Positions 25,550 to 36,777 of a stretch of 64,000 nucleotides of DNA are shown piece after piece. Each line of letters begins with the position of its first letter. The first letter of the stretch is position 1. The position numbers and the translations under genes are program-made. Under the pieces are notes generated by a model. It did no database searches, was not told the DNA's origin, and was given only the letters and a program-made list of their open reading frames with translations. The DNA is from Chrysoperla carnea. Its lineage: Eukaryota > Arthropoda > Insecta > Neuroptera > Chrysopidae. The stretch is taken from the NCBI RefSeq assembly GCF_905475395.1, contig NC_058337.1:97830368-97894367 (forward strand). The letters run 5' to 3'.

Positions 25550-26142
25550 TTATAGTCTACAGTACAGAGAGGGATTATAGTTTCGTGATTAACACACTTA
25601 CGAAACTTCGTGAGTGGCTTCATTTCAATGTAACATACAACACTTACATTTACGAAAACTTTGAAATTGGAGTGTTTTGGACATGGGGAAGACGCGAAAC
25701 ATTAAACGACCTATTGAAAAAATATGATCAACCGTTTGTTTTTTACTTGAATGCAAGATATATGAATATAATAAGAGGTAATAATAGTGGCCTACAAAAA
25801 TATTGGACTGTTTGATGTGACCTCCACTCCCAACATGTCGGAAAAACAGGCTATGCAAATTTATGAACAACCGGCTAATTTTTACACAATTGTTTAATAA
25901 ATATAAGTAAAATTAAATGTACATGCTGGCCTACATATTTCATGAGCCTTTTTCTCAGACCTACGCCTTAAACATGTTAGTTTAACGACTATATGTTTTA
26001 TTATGCTAATGGCCCAAATTCCAAAGTTTTCGTAAATAAAAATGTTTCAGGTTACACTGAAATGAAGCCACTCACGAAGTTTCGTGAGTGTGTTAGTCAG
26101 GAAATCAACCCCCCCCTCTGTACTAGAGACTCTGTAGACTAT
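25550..26142. mobile_element. Defective DNA transposon or MITE with about 110-bp inverted termini
   Basis: Left terminus ATAGTCTACAGTACAGAGAG..TTAACACACTTACGAAACTTCGTGAGTGGCTTC and right terminus its reverse complement ending CTCTGTACTAGAGACTCTGTAGACTAT. Arms run to about 25675 and from about 26010. The frames in the middle (76 and 81 residues on opposite strands) resemble no transposase I know. A lone 20-bp piece of the terminus is at 20973. Confidence 0.78.
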
Positions 26143-26175
26143 TAATAAAACAGACCATTTCGATGTTTTTTATTA

Positions 26176-26220
26176 GCTACTAGCTCGACTCGTGAGCAAT
26201 TTCACAGTGTGGTACCTGTA
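26176..26220 (-). mobile_element. Helitron-like 3' terminal fragment
   Basis: CTAGCTCGACTCGTGAGCAA, then TTTCACAGTGTGGTACCTGT, is a relative of the terminus at 19929. It runs straight into a Helentron-like 3' end. Confidence 0.5.
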
Positions 26221-26266
26221 GGTGAAAACAAACAATTGACTGAGTAAATTGTTCAAATACCCTGTT
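26221..26266 (-). mobile_element. Helentron-like element, 3' end fused to a Helitron-like end
   Basis: GTGAAAACAAACAATTGACT followed by GAGTAAATTGTTCAAATACC is the reverse complement of the family 3' end, with the ATACCCTG version of the subterminal repeat. It directly abuts a CTAGCTCGAC-type Helitron-like terminus at 26176-26220, so one element inserted into or recombined with the other. Confidence 0.65.
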
Positions 26267-26969
26267 TTGAAAGTGTTGAGTGCTTGCATTATTTTTTTAT
26301 ATATAAGAAGAGTTTATAAAAAAACACCATTAAAGCGACCTTTTGGCCGCCATTTTTAGCAAAATTTCGAAAATATTTTCTAGAACTTTTTTGCATTTTT
26401 CAAGAATATTTCACAAGAATGCGGGAATGTAATAAAAAATCAAAATTTATTAGTAGTATAGAAGTATATTTGCAAGTGAAAGCCAGTTTACTTAAACTTT
26501 AATTAATTTCTTAAACTGTTTCCGAAATTTGACTTACGGTATATAATAATAGATACACACATGCATAACGTTTTGTGAGGCGTGAGGTAAAGAACTTCTC
26601 ATCAACAATGCCGACAGAGATTGTAGTGACAGCTCCCTGCACCAACTAACTTATGTATATGTATAATATGTATACTTCTTTCTCATATGTGAATTGTTTG
26701 TCCGATGTTCACATATTATTCAAGGCCCCTTATTGTGAGTGACAATCATTTTTGTTACAATAAAAGAAGCAACAAAAAGGAAAAAAAAAAAACGAACAAA
26801 TTTTGCTAAATAATAATACCTACTAATAAGTAACATATACTCAAATAAGCGTAATAAAATCTTAAATACATAACGCATGAATTTAATGCTTATTTAAAAA
26901 TGTGAAACGCACATCGGATTTATATATATGTATATTAAGATGTTAAAATATTTGACAAAAAAGTATTTT

Positions 26970-27636
26970 TTTTTATACCATGTATATATGAAATATACAT
27001 AGTATATTAAGTTTCGTCCCAAGTTTGTAACGCTTAAAAATATTGATGCTACGAACAAAATTTTGGTATAGGTGTTCATAGAATCACCTAATTAATCCAT
27101 TTCCGGTTGTCCGCCCGTCCGTCCGTCCGTCTGTGGGCACGATAAGTCAAAAACGAAAAAAGATATCGAGCTGAAATTTTTACAGTGTACTCAGGACGTA
27201 AAAAGTGAGGTCAAGTTCGTAAATGAGCATCATAGGTCAATTGGGTCTTGGGTCCGTAGGACCCATCTTGTAAACCATTAAAGATAGAACAAAAGTTTAA
27301 AAATAAAAAATGTTCCTTATCAGAAATTAAACAACTTTTGTTTGAAACATTTTTTTGTAAACATCACTGTTTACCCACGAGGGCGTTAAATAGGTGCAAA
27401 TTTTATAGTATGTATTAATATAGGAAGATCAGTTGTGTGTGTGTTGTGTATTTAAAAGTGAATATCTTTTGTTATTTACGTGACGTCAAAAAAAACAAAC
27501 GATTGCGCATCAACACTGTCTATACGATTGCGCATCAACACTATACATGTATACATGTATAATGTAACTTGTAATCTACACTGTCTATCCATGGTATTTC
27601 AACAATTAACTCAGTCAATTGTTTGTTTTCACTTGT
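26970..27636 (+). mobile_element. Helentron-like element, copy G, complete and longest
   Basis: It starts in a T run, then ATACCATGTATATATG. The (GTCY)n tract at 27109-27135 has about six units. The AACTC equivalent is AAGTCAAAAACGAAA. A short local expansion near the 3' end repeats CGATTGCGCATCAACACT twice and adds TACATG palindromes. The hairpin CAATTAACTCAGTCAATTG is at 27603-27621 and the CACTTGT end at 27636. Confidence 0.87.
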
Positions 27637-27905
27637 CTTGTATAAAGTAAAGAGGAAAAATTACAACCAATGATAATCAAGGCATAATATAGTCCTGAAA
27701 TGTTAAACCAACTCTATCGGAATGGTGCATTTGTAAATTTCCTAGTCGACAAAAATTAGATACCTATATTGGTTTTGTAGCGATGGAAAATTTTTTTGAA
27801 ATATCTTTATTAATATTAGTAAAATTGATATTTGAATTATAAGCAGTTATTACTATAAATTTTTATAGGTTTGATCTTACCTATCTTTAACGAGTTAAGG
27901 CTTCA

Positions 27906-28439
27906 TCCCTATCCCTATCCCTATATATTATAAATGTGAAAGTAAAGATGTTTGTTTGTTTGTTTGTTTGTTACGCTTTCACGCCAAAACTAGCGAATAG
28001 TTTTTATTGAAACTGTACAGCAATATAGCTCATATATCAGAATAATACATGAGCTATAATTTATAAAGATATTAAAAAAAAAAATTAAATTTAATCTGAC
28101 ATTTACTATTTAAAATTTTTACAGAAATCTTTAATTTATGTTTCAAAATAATGATCACAGATGGAGCAAAATGATCACCATTTTGAACTATAAATTAAAG
28201 ATTTCTGTAAAAATTTAAAATAGTAAATGTCAAACAAATCAAGGCCACCTTTCCTGATATACTCAATCATTTATGACTATTTTATAATTTAAGAAATTGA
28301 AAACTGTGCATATCTTTTAGCTGCGTAAAGCAATCCCTTCAAGTGTGATGGAAGGGGGATAGGTGAGATCAAGAGAGGTGGAGGCTATACAGCGGTGGTT
28401 TTTACTTTTAAGCCCAGTGAAGCGGGCGAGTATCAAGTA
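27906..28439 (+). mobile_element. Helitron-like non-autonomous element, copy 1
   Basis: A|TCCCTATCCCTATATATTAT, AAATGTGAAAGTAAAGATG, a (TTTG)n tract (27952-27972), TTACGCTTTCACGCCAAAAC, ACTGTACAGCAATATAGCTC and the end AGCGGGCGAGTATCAAGTA (CTAG decayed). It shares these blocks with copies at 50176 and 57326. It also holds a private 60-bp-arm hairpin (28097-28156 with 28172-28232). Confidence 0.78.
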
Positions 28440-28545
28440 AAATATAAGTAGATATATTTATAATTAAATTTGTGATTTCTCAACAATTCATAATTTTAAT
28501 TATAATTATTCTAAAGAGGAAAGTAAAAGCAGCTTCTGCGTGACG

Positions 28546-28757
28546 CTTTTTATACCATGTATATATGAAATATATCAAGGTATACTAAGTTAAGTCTCTA
28601 AGTTTGTAACGTTTACAAATATTGATGCTACGAACAAAATTTTGGTATAGGTGTTTATAAAATCTATTGTCTGTGTGAATGTCTGTCTGTCTGTCCGAGC
28701 GTCTGTAAATTTGATAACTCCAAAGCCAAAATAGATATCATTCATAGCTATCATATC
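28546..28757 (+). mobile_element. Helentron-like element, 5' fragment
   Basis: TTTTTATACCATGTATATAT, TTGATGCTACGAACAAAATT and GGTATAGGTGTTTATAAAAT open a copy whose tetranucleotide tract is (GTCT)n rather than (GTCC)n (28682-28705). Similarity fades after GATAACTCCAAAGCCAAAAT, and there is no 3' end. Confidence 0.72.
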
Positions 28758-29484
28758 AAATAATTTTTAGTAAACTTTCGAAAAAATCAAACTAAAAAAC
28801 ATGCAACTTATCTATTACCAAATCCTTTTCATAGTTAGTACGCATGTCTTTCCATAATACGCTGGTCAGTGAAACTTCAGGTGTAAGACGTGACTATATT
28901 TGTATCCTTATATTCCTTGCTCAGTAATTTACGCTGAATACGAAAGTGAAACTCTGCGTATCTGCCAACGGTACTTTATGTTTCATACTCAACATAATAA
29001 AGTATAGCATACAAAATTATTGTCAGTTGTGCCTTTATAGCAATTTTTTTAATCACTAAGAGGACCCAAGGACCAATATAAATACATATTAAATACTTCA
29101 AACTGTTGTTAATTTATTAATATAATACAAATTATTATATTTTGGGTGTGGCGTGTGATCAACAAATCATTTACATCATTGATCACCAACTAAGCTTTTA
29201 GCAGCACGTATATCGACATTATGGATCATTCATCAATGTTACAGCCATTCTTTATCAAAATATCAGATGTACATACTACATACTACAATGTGAAAAGAAA
29301 GAACTTACTAAACAAACACAACAAAACTAAAATACAAATACCACAAACTGTGTTTCGCCATAGTTCGGATGCTTATGGTATGGAATAAATCAACGATGCT
29401 TTCATTCCTAAAGTTTGATTTTAAATTGTCCCATTTATTCTGATTCTGTCTTTAACAACATATCCAAACGATTTTTCACCCCCG

Positions 29485-29700
29485 AACCAAAAAAAAAGAG
29501 GTGTTATAAGCTTGATCTCTATGTTTGTCTGTGTGGCACCATAGCTCCTAAACGGGTGAACCGATTTTAGTTTTCGCCATGAATTTTCCGAATCAGCTCA
29601 TTTTGTGGCCAGAATGAACAGCTGAATTGGAAGAACAATTGAACAGCCGTTTTTTTATATGACTGGCATAAAACCTCACCACATAAGGTTTTGTATTTTG
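29485..29700 (+). repeat. Dispersed repeat fragment (GGTGTTATAAGC type)
   Basis: AAAAAAAGAGGTGTTATAAG, then TTTGTCTGTGTGGCACCATA, GCTCCTAAACGGGTGAACCG. This wording is typical of a repeat common in insects; I cannot name its class. Confidence 0.45.
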
Positions 29701-29845
29701 AAGTATTTATAAACTGGCAAGCCAGGTGATCAGGGTTTTAGTTCTTCCAAACGGAATATCAGTGGGTGGATGGGAGTGTATACTGAAATCAAGGTAATCA
29801 CATAAAAGCTGATGTAATATTTTCTTGATATCAGTTTTAACGATG

Positions 29846-29930
29846 GTGATTGCTGCTTGGTTGAGTGTTGGACTTCGAACTTACGTTCGAAAACATTGGA
29901 TCCATAAGTTTAGGGTTCAAAGCTCATGCA
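29846..29930 (+). repeat. tRNA-derived SINE head or tRNA pseudogene
   Basis: GCTTGGTTGAGTGTTGGAC (A-box-like) is followed 45 bases later by GGGTTCAAAGCTC (B-box-like), with TTCGAACTTACGTTCGAA able to form an arm between them. No paired acceptor stem is seen. Confidence 0.4.
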
Positions 29931-30660
29931 AGCCAATCACTTTGAATTGTTCAAAGCTCAGTTTCTTTTTATACTAATGAATTCTACCAGCTTTTGTAAA
30001 TACTTTACATACTTTTGAAGTAAGGTCCATTGAATTTTCACCAATTAATTTTTCACTTTCTTCCATTAGTACTGAATGATTTGGCTTTTGGTGAATAAAA
30101 TATAATGATTCGTTTTTTCACATGAACGAAAATAAAGAAAACGTAAGCTACAATTTTTCCTTAAAACTTTTTCCGCTTTTTACACTAATAGCTTTCAAAT
30201 AATTTGTGATATGGAAACTTAAGGTTTATTTTCACTTTACACATAACTTTGAAATTTTAATATTGTTGCAGTTCCTTACAATTGCCTAAAATCAAATTTT
30301 CATTAACCCTTTGCCGCCTGAACTCAGTAAAAACATATTGGAAATCAATTTTATAAAAAATCTAATTGAATTCAGTTTACGAAAGCCTGAAAATGAACTT
30401 AAGCCTCTCGACTACTATAAGGTAAAGTACTCCGTAACATTTTTTTTTTGACTTGTTAACAATGTATTTATTTGTAAACACAAATTAATCGTTTGTTCTC
30501 CTACAGAAAATCGATCAAATAATCGATCTTCATATGTCGTATTTGAGAGTAGGATACAAAAAATTATAAATTGTGGACAATTGAAAATTTTTATCTCTGT
30601 ATCATGAAGTTGAGTATACAATGGCACCATTTTGATTGGAGTACTGATAAGTACCTAATA

Positions 30661-30721
30661 ACACAGTCTATTCATGGTATTTCAACAATTAACTCAGTCA
30701 ATTGTTTGTTTTCATTTGTGT
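30661..30721 (+). mobile_element. Helentron-like element, 3' terminal fragment
   Basis: ACACAGTCTATTCATGGTAT, then hairpin CAATTAACTCAGTCAATTG and TTTGTTTTCATTTGT match the last 60 bases of the family. A long T run follows. Confidence 0.7.
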
Positions 30722-31346
30722 TTTTTTTTTTTTTTTTATATTATATGTAATATATTTTTATCATGTATGAATCTTTGTTAATATTGTGGTTTTTTGTATA
30801 AATTTTCAATAATCACTTGCTTTATTACAAATAATGCATGAAAATACAAAACTTACATAAAAAAATTTCTTCAAAATTAAATAAACAAAAATAAATATAT
30901 TTTTGAAATTTAAAACTGTTTTTTGGTACAAAATCCTAAGCAAAACGATGTAACATTGAATATGAAGGAAAATGATTAAATAAATGAATAAAATATAAAA
31001 ATATGATTTACCGACTGATCTCGAAAATAATCAACGTGTGCGGTGTATTATTTTATTGTAAATATCATTAGGTCAGTATTAAAATATATGTTACCCCATG
31101 GGGGAATTCCCGCGATCTATACCGTTCTCGTTTCAAAAAAAAACAAAAAAAAAAAAACAGCTATATAAATAAATAATTAGATCAGTATTAAAAATTAATT
31201 TTCAATTTAAATTATAAAAAAAAACCTTATACACACACTTTAATGAGTCGTTAGTTAATTTATAAAATTTTGAAAGGTAATATAATGAAGCTCCAAATGC
31301 TTACAATGAAGAGACTTATCAGCGACTATCAGAAAATCAATATCCT

Positions 31347-31470
31347 TTTTAACCGACTTCAAAAAAGGAGAAGGTTCTAAATTCGATTGTATTTTTTTTC
31401 TTTGTTTGTTACCTCAGAACTTTCGACTGGGTGAACCAATTTAAATGATTCATTTTTTTTTCCTGAAAGC
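31347..31470 (+). repeat. Dispersed insect repeat fragment (AACCGACTTC type)
   Basis: TTTTTAACCGACTTCAAAAA followed by AGGAGAAGGTTCT and, after a T run, GTTTGTTACCTCAGAACTTT and GGGTGAACCAATTT is a combination I know as a widespread interspersed repeat of insects. Family not assigned. Confidence 0.45.
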
Positions 31471-31699
31471 TGGTGCTTCACGTGTGGTTTCACATCTGAC
31501 AATGGCACCCATGAGAAAACCATATAGGTCTGAAATTTGCATTAAGTAGATATGTGCTCGACAAATGAACGAATAACTTTTTAACTAAACTTTTTTTTTC
31601 TAAAGAAATGTAATTTAGTTTTTCCTTTAGTGTTTCCCGTGCTTTTGCACCACATATTATTATCATTTTTTCAGTCATATTATTATCTTGTGACTTCTT

Positions 31700-32247
31700 A
31701 AATTTTTTGGATTCTGATGACGTCATAAAGTAAGATAATTTGATTTTGATCCGATCTTTTTGGAATTTTTTTTGAAACCCAATAATTTTGGGTCATTCTT
31801 TTCAGCTATGATGTCAGTTTTTCGCTAGGTATCACTTATTTGCTTAATTCCGTAACCAGGACTGCACATTCTTGAAACCTATTAGAGCTAGGTTAATTTC
31901 ATCGAAAATCACAAATTCGAAAACTATGATAAAAATAAGGATAAAAGGTAGGATAACATACTTGATTTATCAAAATTGGATAAAATTTGGATGTGATAGA
32001 GCAAAATTAAATTTTTTGGATTCTGATGACATCATAAAGTCCAATAATTCGATAACACAGGCAAATTTGATCCGATTTTATTGGAATTTTTTTAGAAACT
32101 CACTAATTTTTTCGGGTCATTCTTTTCATCTGTGATGTCAGTTTTGCGCTAGGTATCACTTATTTTCTTAATTCCTGGGCCAGTACTCCACATTCTTAAA
32201 AACTATTAGAGCTAGGTTAATTTTAATAACAAATTTGAAAAGTATGA
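31700..32247. repeat. Diverged tandem repeat, period about 309
   Basis: AATTTTTTGGATTCTGATGA, TCATTCTTTTCA, GATGTCAGTTTT, CGCTAGGTATCACTTATTT and TATTAGAGCTAGGTTAATTT occur in order from 31700 and again from 32010. The 87-residue frame at 31872 crosses both units and is not convincing. Confidence 0.75.
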
Positions 32248-35200
32248 CCCAAATTTAGTAGGATTTGAGAAGCGCAATTAATTTTTTTCATTATTCTATA
32301 TGTAAGTATATTATTTTTTTGTCATAATTTTCATTTCCACACATGTCATGCAATACTATCTTTTAGCAGGTACTATCTTTATAAAAAGCTAAAATTTCAT
32401 TATATATAAAATTTTAATGTCTAAAAAAGTAAGATATTTTACTTCCTGGCCTTTTTATCGCTTTCTATAAAAATTTCTTTTTTATTAAATAGTAATTAAG
32501 CCCTTTTTATTTTAATGTTTATTAGATAATCAGCCATGTCTTAAATATTCTTACGTAATATTTATTGTTTTTTATTTTCGTTTGTTCCCATTGGATTTAT
32601 AATAGATTGGAAGGGTACACACTATTCATTTCGTTTGTTAATTCGTCGTCGTTAATTAAGAGGAATTTGTATAGTTTTAACTGATAACATAATTGAAACA
32701 ATAAAGATAATGTTTTTGTTTGTTTAAAAGCGTATGGTATATTGGTATAAAGAGAACAAAACATTTTAGCCCACCCAAAATAATTATTGTTTTTAAATAA
32801 TCATAAATTTCAAAATAGATTCCATCATAAAATTGGTAATTAATTAAATTGATGTCTGTATTAAGTAGTTTCTTATCAACAATTCAATGTAATAAACTAT
32901 TCGATTCGAGGAACCTTTAATAAAGTTTTATACTGAGTGTTACGGGTTAAAAAATCACACAAATAATTTTATATGCTATTCGCTGGGTACAAAATAGGTG
33001 AAAATGACAACTGAAACGATCGCAGCCATAGGCTGCGCACCCCCGTGCGCCTCCAATAATTTTCTAATTTTTTGAAAACATAATAAAAATGGGGATAATT
33101 TATTTGCTTCTTTACTGTTCTGGACTTCTTTAAACCCCTAATAAAAAAATGGAAATATTGTTAACATCATGAAAAATGTCTTTAAATTAAAAATCTAACA
33201 TCACAAAAACAAATAGCATACACATTCAAATGAATCATGTTCTTTCTACAAATTAAATGGATACAAAATATATAAAGCCTTTGCAATTACTAACTTTAGG
33301 AACCCTCAAGATACCATCATTTTTCGTCATTTTTATCACTATGTCCATATAAATTGGTAAAGAATTTAGATTTGAGAATGTCAAAATAGTTTGAAATGTC
33401 ATTCAAATGAAGAAACATCTAATAAAGAATGATTCTTATTCTCTAAGGATATTTTAAAGATATAGCAAAATGCAAAATATCCATTCCCAATGATTCCGAA
33501 TCACCTAGTATACAATGCGCCTTCTTTATGAGGAAATGTATAAATTATATAATCCATTAAATTAAATATTAATAGCATATGAAATAAAAGATTACAGAAC
33601 TAATTATTCTTTCTTATACATTAGCACAAATTTTTAAGAAAGATTTTACAGTTTAATTGTAGCAAAATGAAATTCCACGATAAGGAAAATTTTGTAAAAA
33701 TCCAGATCATGCGATTTAACGCCCTTGAACTTTTCGTTGCTGTTTTTTAAAGTCACAAGTTTATGTGAACAAATCTACAATGGTTAACGCCTGAAAAAAC
33801 GAAACTCAACGCTGTATCACTGAAATACTGCAACTCTTATGCACAACAGTCCTGGAAAATTTCATGAGAAGAGCACGCATGTGCCAGCAAAGCCGAAGCG
33901 GTCATTTATCCAAAGTCTTATTCCATTCATAACCTCATGATGTGTACTTCATTGTTCAATAAATTTTTCAAACTTATCCACAAATATGTATGCTTTATTT
34001 AAAATTAAAAACCGTCGTTCTTATTGAAACACCCATTATTTTACTAAAACTGGTATACAAGTTTGTTAAATCTTAATATGCGCTTTGCTCGAACAATAAT
34101 TTGTTCAAAGTTTTAAATTAGTACCTAATTTTTACCGATTATTATAATTTTGCTTAGAAATTATGTTTTAGTAAAGAAAATGGGCTCGAACTCAATTTCA
34201 TTACACTATGCTGGCACTGCGTGCACTCTGCCCCTTCGGTAAAAACATAGTATTCATAAAATAAATATAATAATCATATACTTAGTGCTATCTAGTAGTG
34301 TTTAATTGAACTAGTAAAGTAATATCAAATATCATTATTTCTTATATTGTTAACATATTATTGTTGCGTATAATAAACACTTGATATACGACGATTAATT
34401 TAAATACTATATGCTTATGAGGACAATAATAACAATTGCATAAATCAATCAATAATTAACAATAATTTTTATTAAAATAAATATTATAACTGTTTATAAA
34501 ATCATTCTTGTAAGATATTATCAATCAACATCCAGCAACTTCAAATAATGAAAAAAGGTTTTGTGGCAGGATTCACAAAAGACAGTTTTAAAATGATTTT
34601 AATTAAACAATATATTTAAATTAAGGCATTGTCACTGAAGTTTTCAAATATAAGTTTTCAAACGAAAAAAAAGTAATACTATACGAGATAACAAAAAACT
34701 TAATCATCAATTAAAAATTATCCCCCTAAATTACATTTTTATGGATGGTTAACAGGACAATAGGAAAGCTAAAAATGAGCTGAGATTAAATTGTTTACAG
34801 TTTATTTCATTAGCTTTCAAATAAAGAAAAGAAATATTCCGATATGATAAAAAAATTCAGCTAAAAAATAAAAATTAGCTTCTAATAACACTTTGTTTCT
34901 TTACAAATATCTCCGTGGGTTAATATTCTTGAGAATGGTTAAGAGGACATTGGAAAAACAAAAATTTATTATAGCCTATGGTAAAAAAAATTAATAAAAT
35001 TAAAAAATTAACAGATTTTCTTTATTAAGGCCGATTTATTAATCACCTTAGCAAGCACAAATTTTCAAAATTTAGGTACATGAAGATTAAATATTCCTAC
35101 AAGTACACTGAAAAAAATTTAAGATATGGGCAAAAAGATATAGTGATTGTTAATAGACAAAACTATCACACAATTTGGAATAGATAGGAAAACTTCCTTC

Positions 35201-36703
35201 CCCACTTTTTTTGTGACGTATGGAAGAAGTTTGGGAATATTCAATTGAATTTTTATTGAATTCTGAATAGTCTTAAAATTTCGCATTAAAGATCAAAAAT
35301 ATAAATAATTTTATTAAAAATCAATTGAAAGCGAAAGGTCATGCTGTTTTGATGCTGAATTGCTTGTTTATGATTTTTAAACCGTTATGATAAGATTCAG
35401 AAAAGTTGAAAAAAGAAATTGCATGTTTTTAATTTTTTTTTTTTAATTTTTTTTTCATATAATTTTACAATTGAAAATGTTTTTTCTAAACTGTATATTC
35501 AAACGACAGTGGCGTCAACACCTCGTTTTCGTAACGCCATCGCACGGAGAAAGGAAAAAAAATCATGATAAAAGGTTTGTCTCTGACTTTCACTATATTA
35601 TAACTTAAATTTCCATAGAAACCGATTGCTCACAGCGTCAACGGAGACTAAAACGTCCCTACCGTTTTATTTATTTAAAAATATAACTAATTTTTATTAA
35701 TAATTAATTTAAAAAAAAATGGAATTATTAATTTAAAAAAAGAAAAAATTTACTTACATATACTTCAGATGAATTATTCTTTCTTTTACATATGAATTTG
35801 TGGCAAAAAAAAAATAATGCAACTTCTCTAATGATTTGTTTTTTTTTTTTTTGTAATTTTTGTCTCATAAATTTTTCTAACAAGTCGCTGATTATAGATT
35901 TAATGTTAATTTCGTTTACAGAAAAACGTGCCTATTGGGCCCCTACAATATCTATCTTTCATTACATTTTAATTTTGAAAATTTATCATTTTTTGGCAAA
36001 TTAAGTATATTTTTCTACACATACCAGGAAACAATATTAAGGCAAGAGGAATTATCACGTCTCCTCTGGAGAATTGGAATGCATTATATTTTCCAAGCCA
36101 CGAGTCTGAAATTATTTCTTAAAAGTTCATGCATATTGACGGTAACTAGATTTAAAAGCCCATTTATTTTCGTGTTTAGTATAAAGTGAAAATTTGAATG
36201 TGGATTTTAGAACTAATTTTCATGGAAAAACCAATATTGCAATGTCATTTGAAATCGGTAATGCATTTAATGATTCATAAAATAATTTATATATTGAATA
36301 AACGTCGTTAATATAAATATGAACACTCCCCAAAAATTCTTAGCAAGTTCATTGAAAAAAAAAACAACGAAGCAAAAATTTTTCGTTAAATGCATTCATT
36401 TTATTTGATCAATAATGAAATCACTCGATAATCTTACCTTACTATTTTGTTTTTATCAATTTAAGGTCTGTCTATAATTGGTGACAGTCATTTTTTTACA
36501 CCACATTGAAACAAGACACAACATTAATGAATTTATCCGGATATATTTTAAGTATTCGTAGCGTTATATGTTCGCGATTTAACTCCTTAAAATGAATATA
36601 AAAAAAATTTTTAAACAAAATTGTGAAAATTTTGTGATGCGTTAAAATTAACTTTTTTTGAAATTTCTTGAATTCTCTGTGATAATTTTTTTTTTTCGAT
36701 ACA
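32248..36703. other. DNA upstream of Wnt9, no coding gene seen
   Basis: Mostly AT-rich. 33020-33050 has a small GC patch (GCAGCCATAGGCTGCGCACC). 35505-35660 has CGTCAACACC, CATCGCACGGAG and CAGCGTCAACGG. Either could belong to Wnt9 control regions or a 5' non-coding exon, but no TATA box or initiator can be fixed. Confidence 0.45.
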
Positions 36704-36777
36704 ATGAAACATTTTTTATCGAATTTAATTATTTTATTAATTATTTTAATTGGAATTTTTACAAATTATACAAAACG
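36704..36777 (+). other. Wnt9: Wnt9 exon 1: start codon and signal peptide
   Basis: This exon is too short to stand out as an open frame. It starts ATG AAA CAT TTT TTA and encodes a Met-Lys-His start followed by a run of Leu and Ile (about residues 4-19), then a polar Thr-Asn-Tyr-Thr-Lys stretch, as expected for a cleavable signal peptide. It ends in AAACG before a consensus donor GTAAGT (36778-36783), leaving two bases that pair with the first base of the next exon to make Arg25. I chose this ATG because it is the only one giving an in-frame signal sequence joined by a perfect donor. The intron that follows is 330 bases. A non-coding 5' exon further upstream is possible; I see no convincing promoter. 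Confidence 0.88.

Noticed and set aside
25585..25870. Frames of 76 and 81 residues as a transposase piece
   Set aside because: They overlap the inverted terminus on opposite strands and contain no DDE or other transposase motif.
26894..27079. 61-residue - strand frame
   Set aside because: It is the 5' part of a Helentron-like copy.
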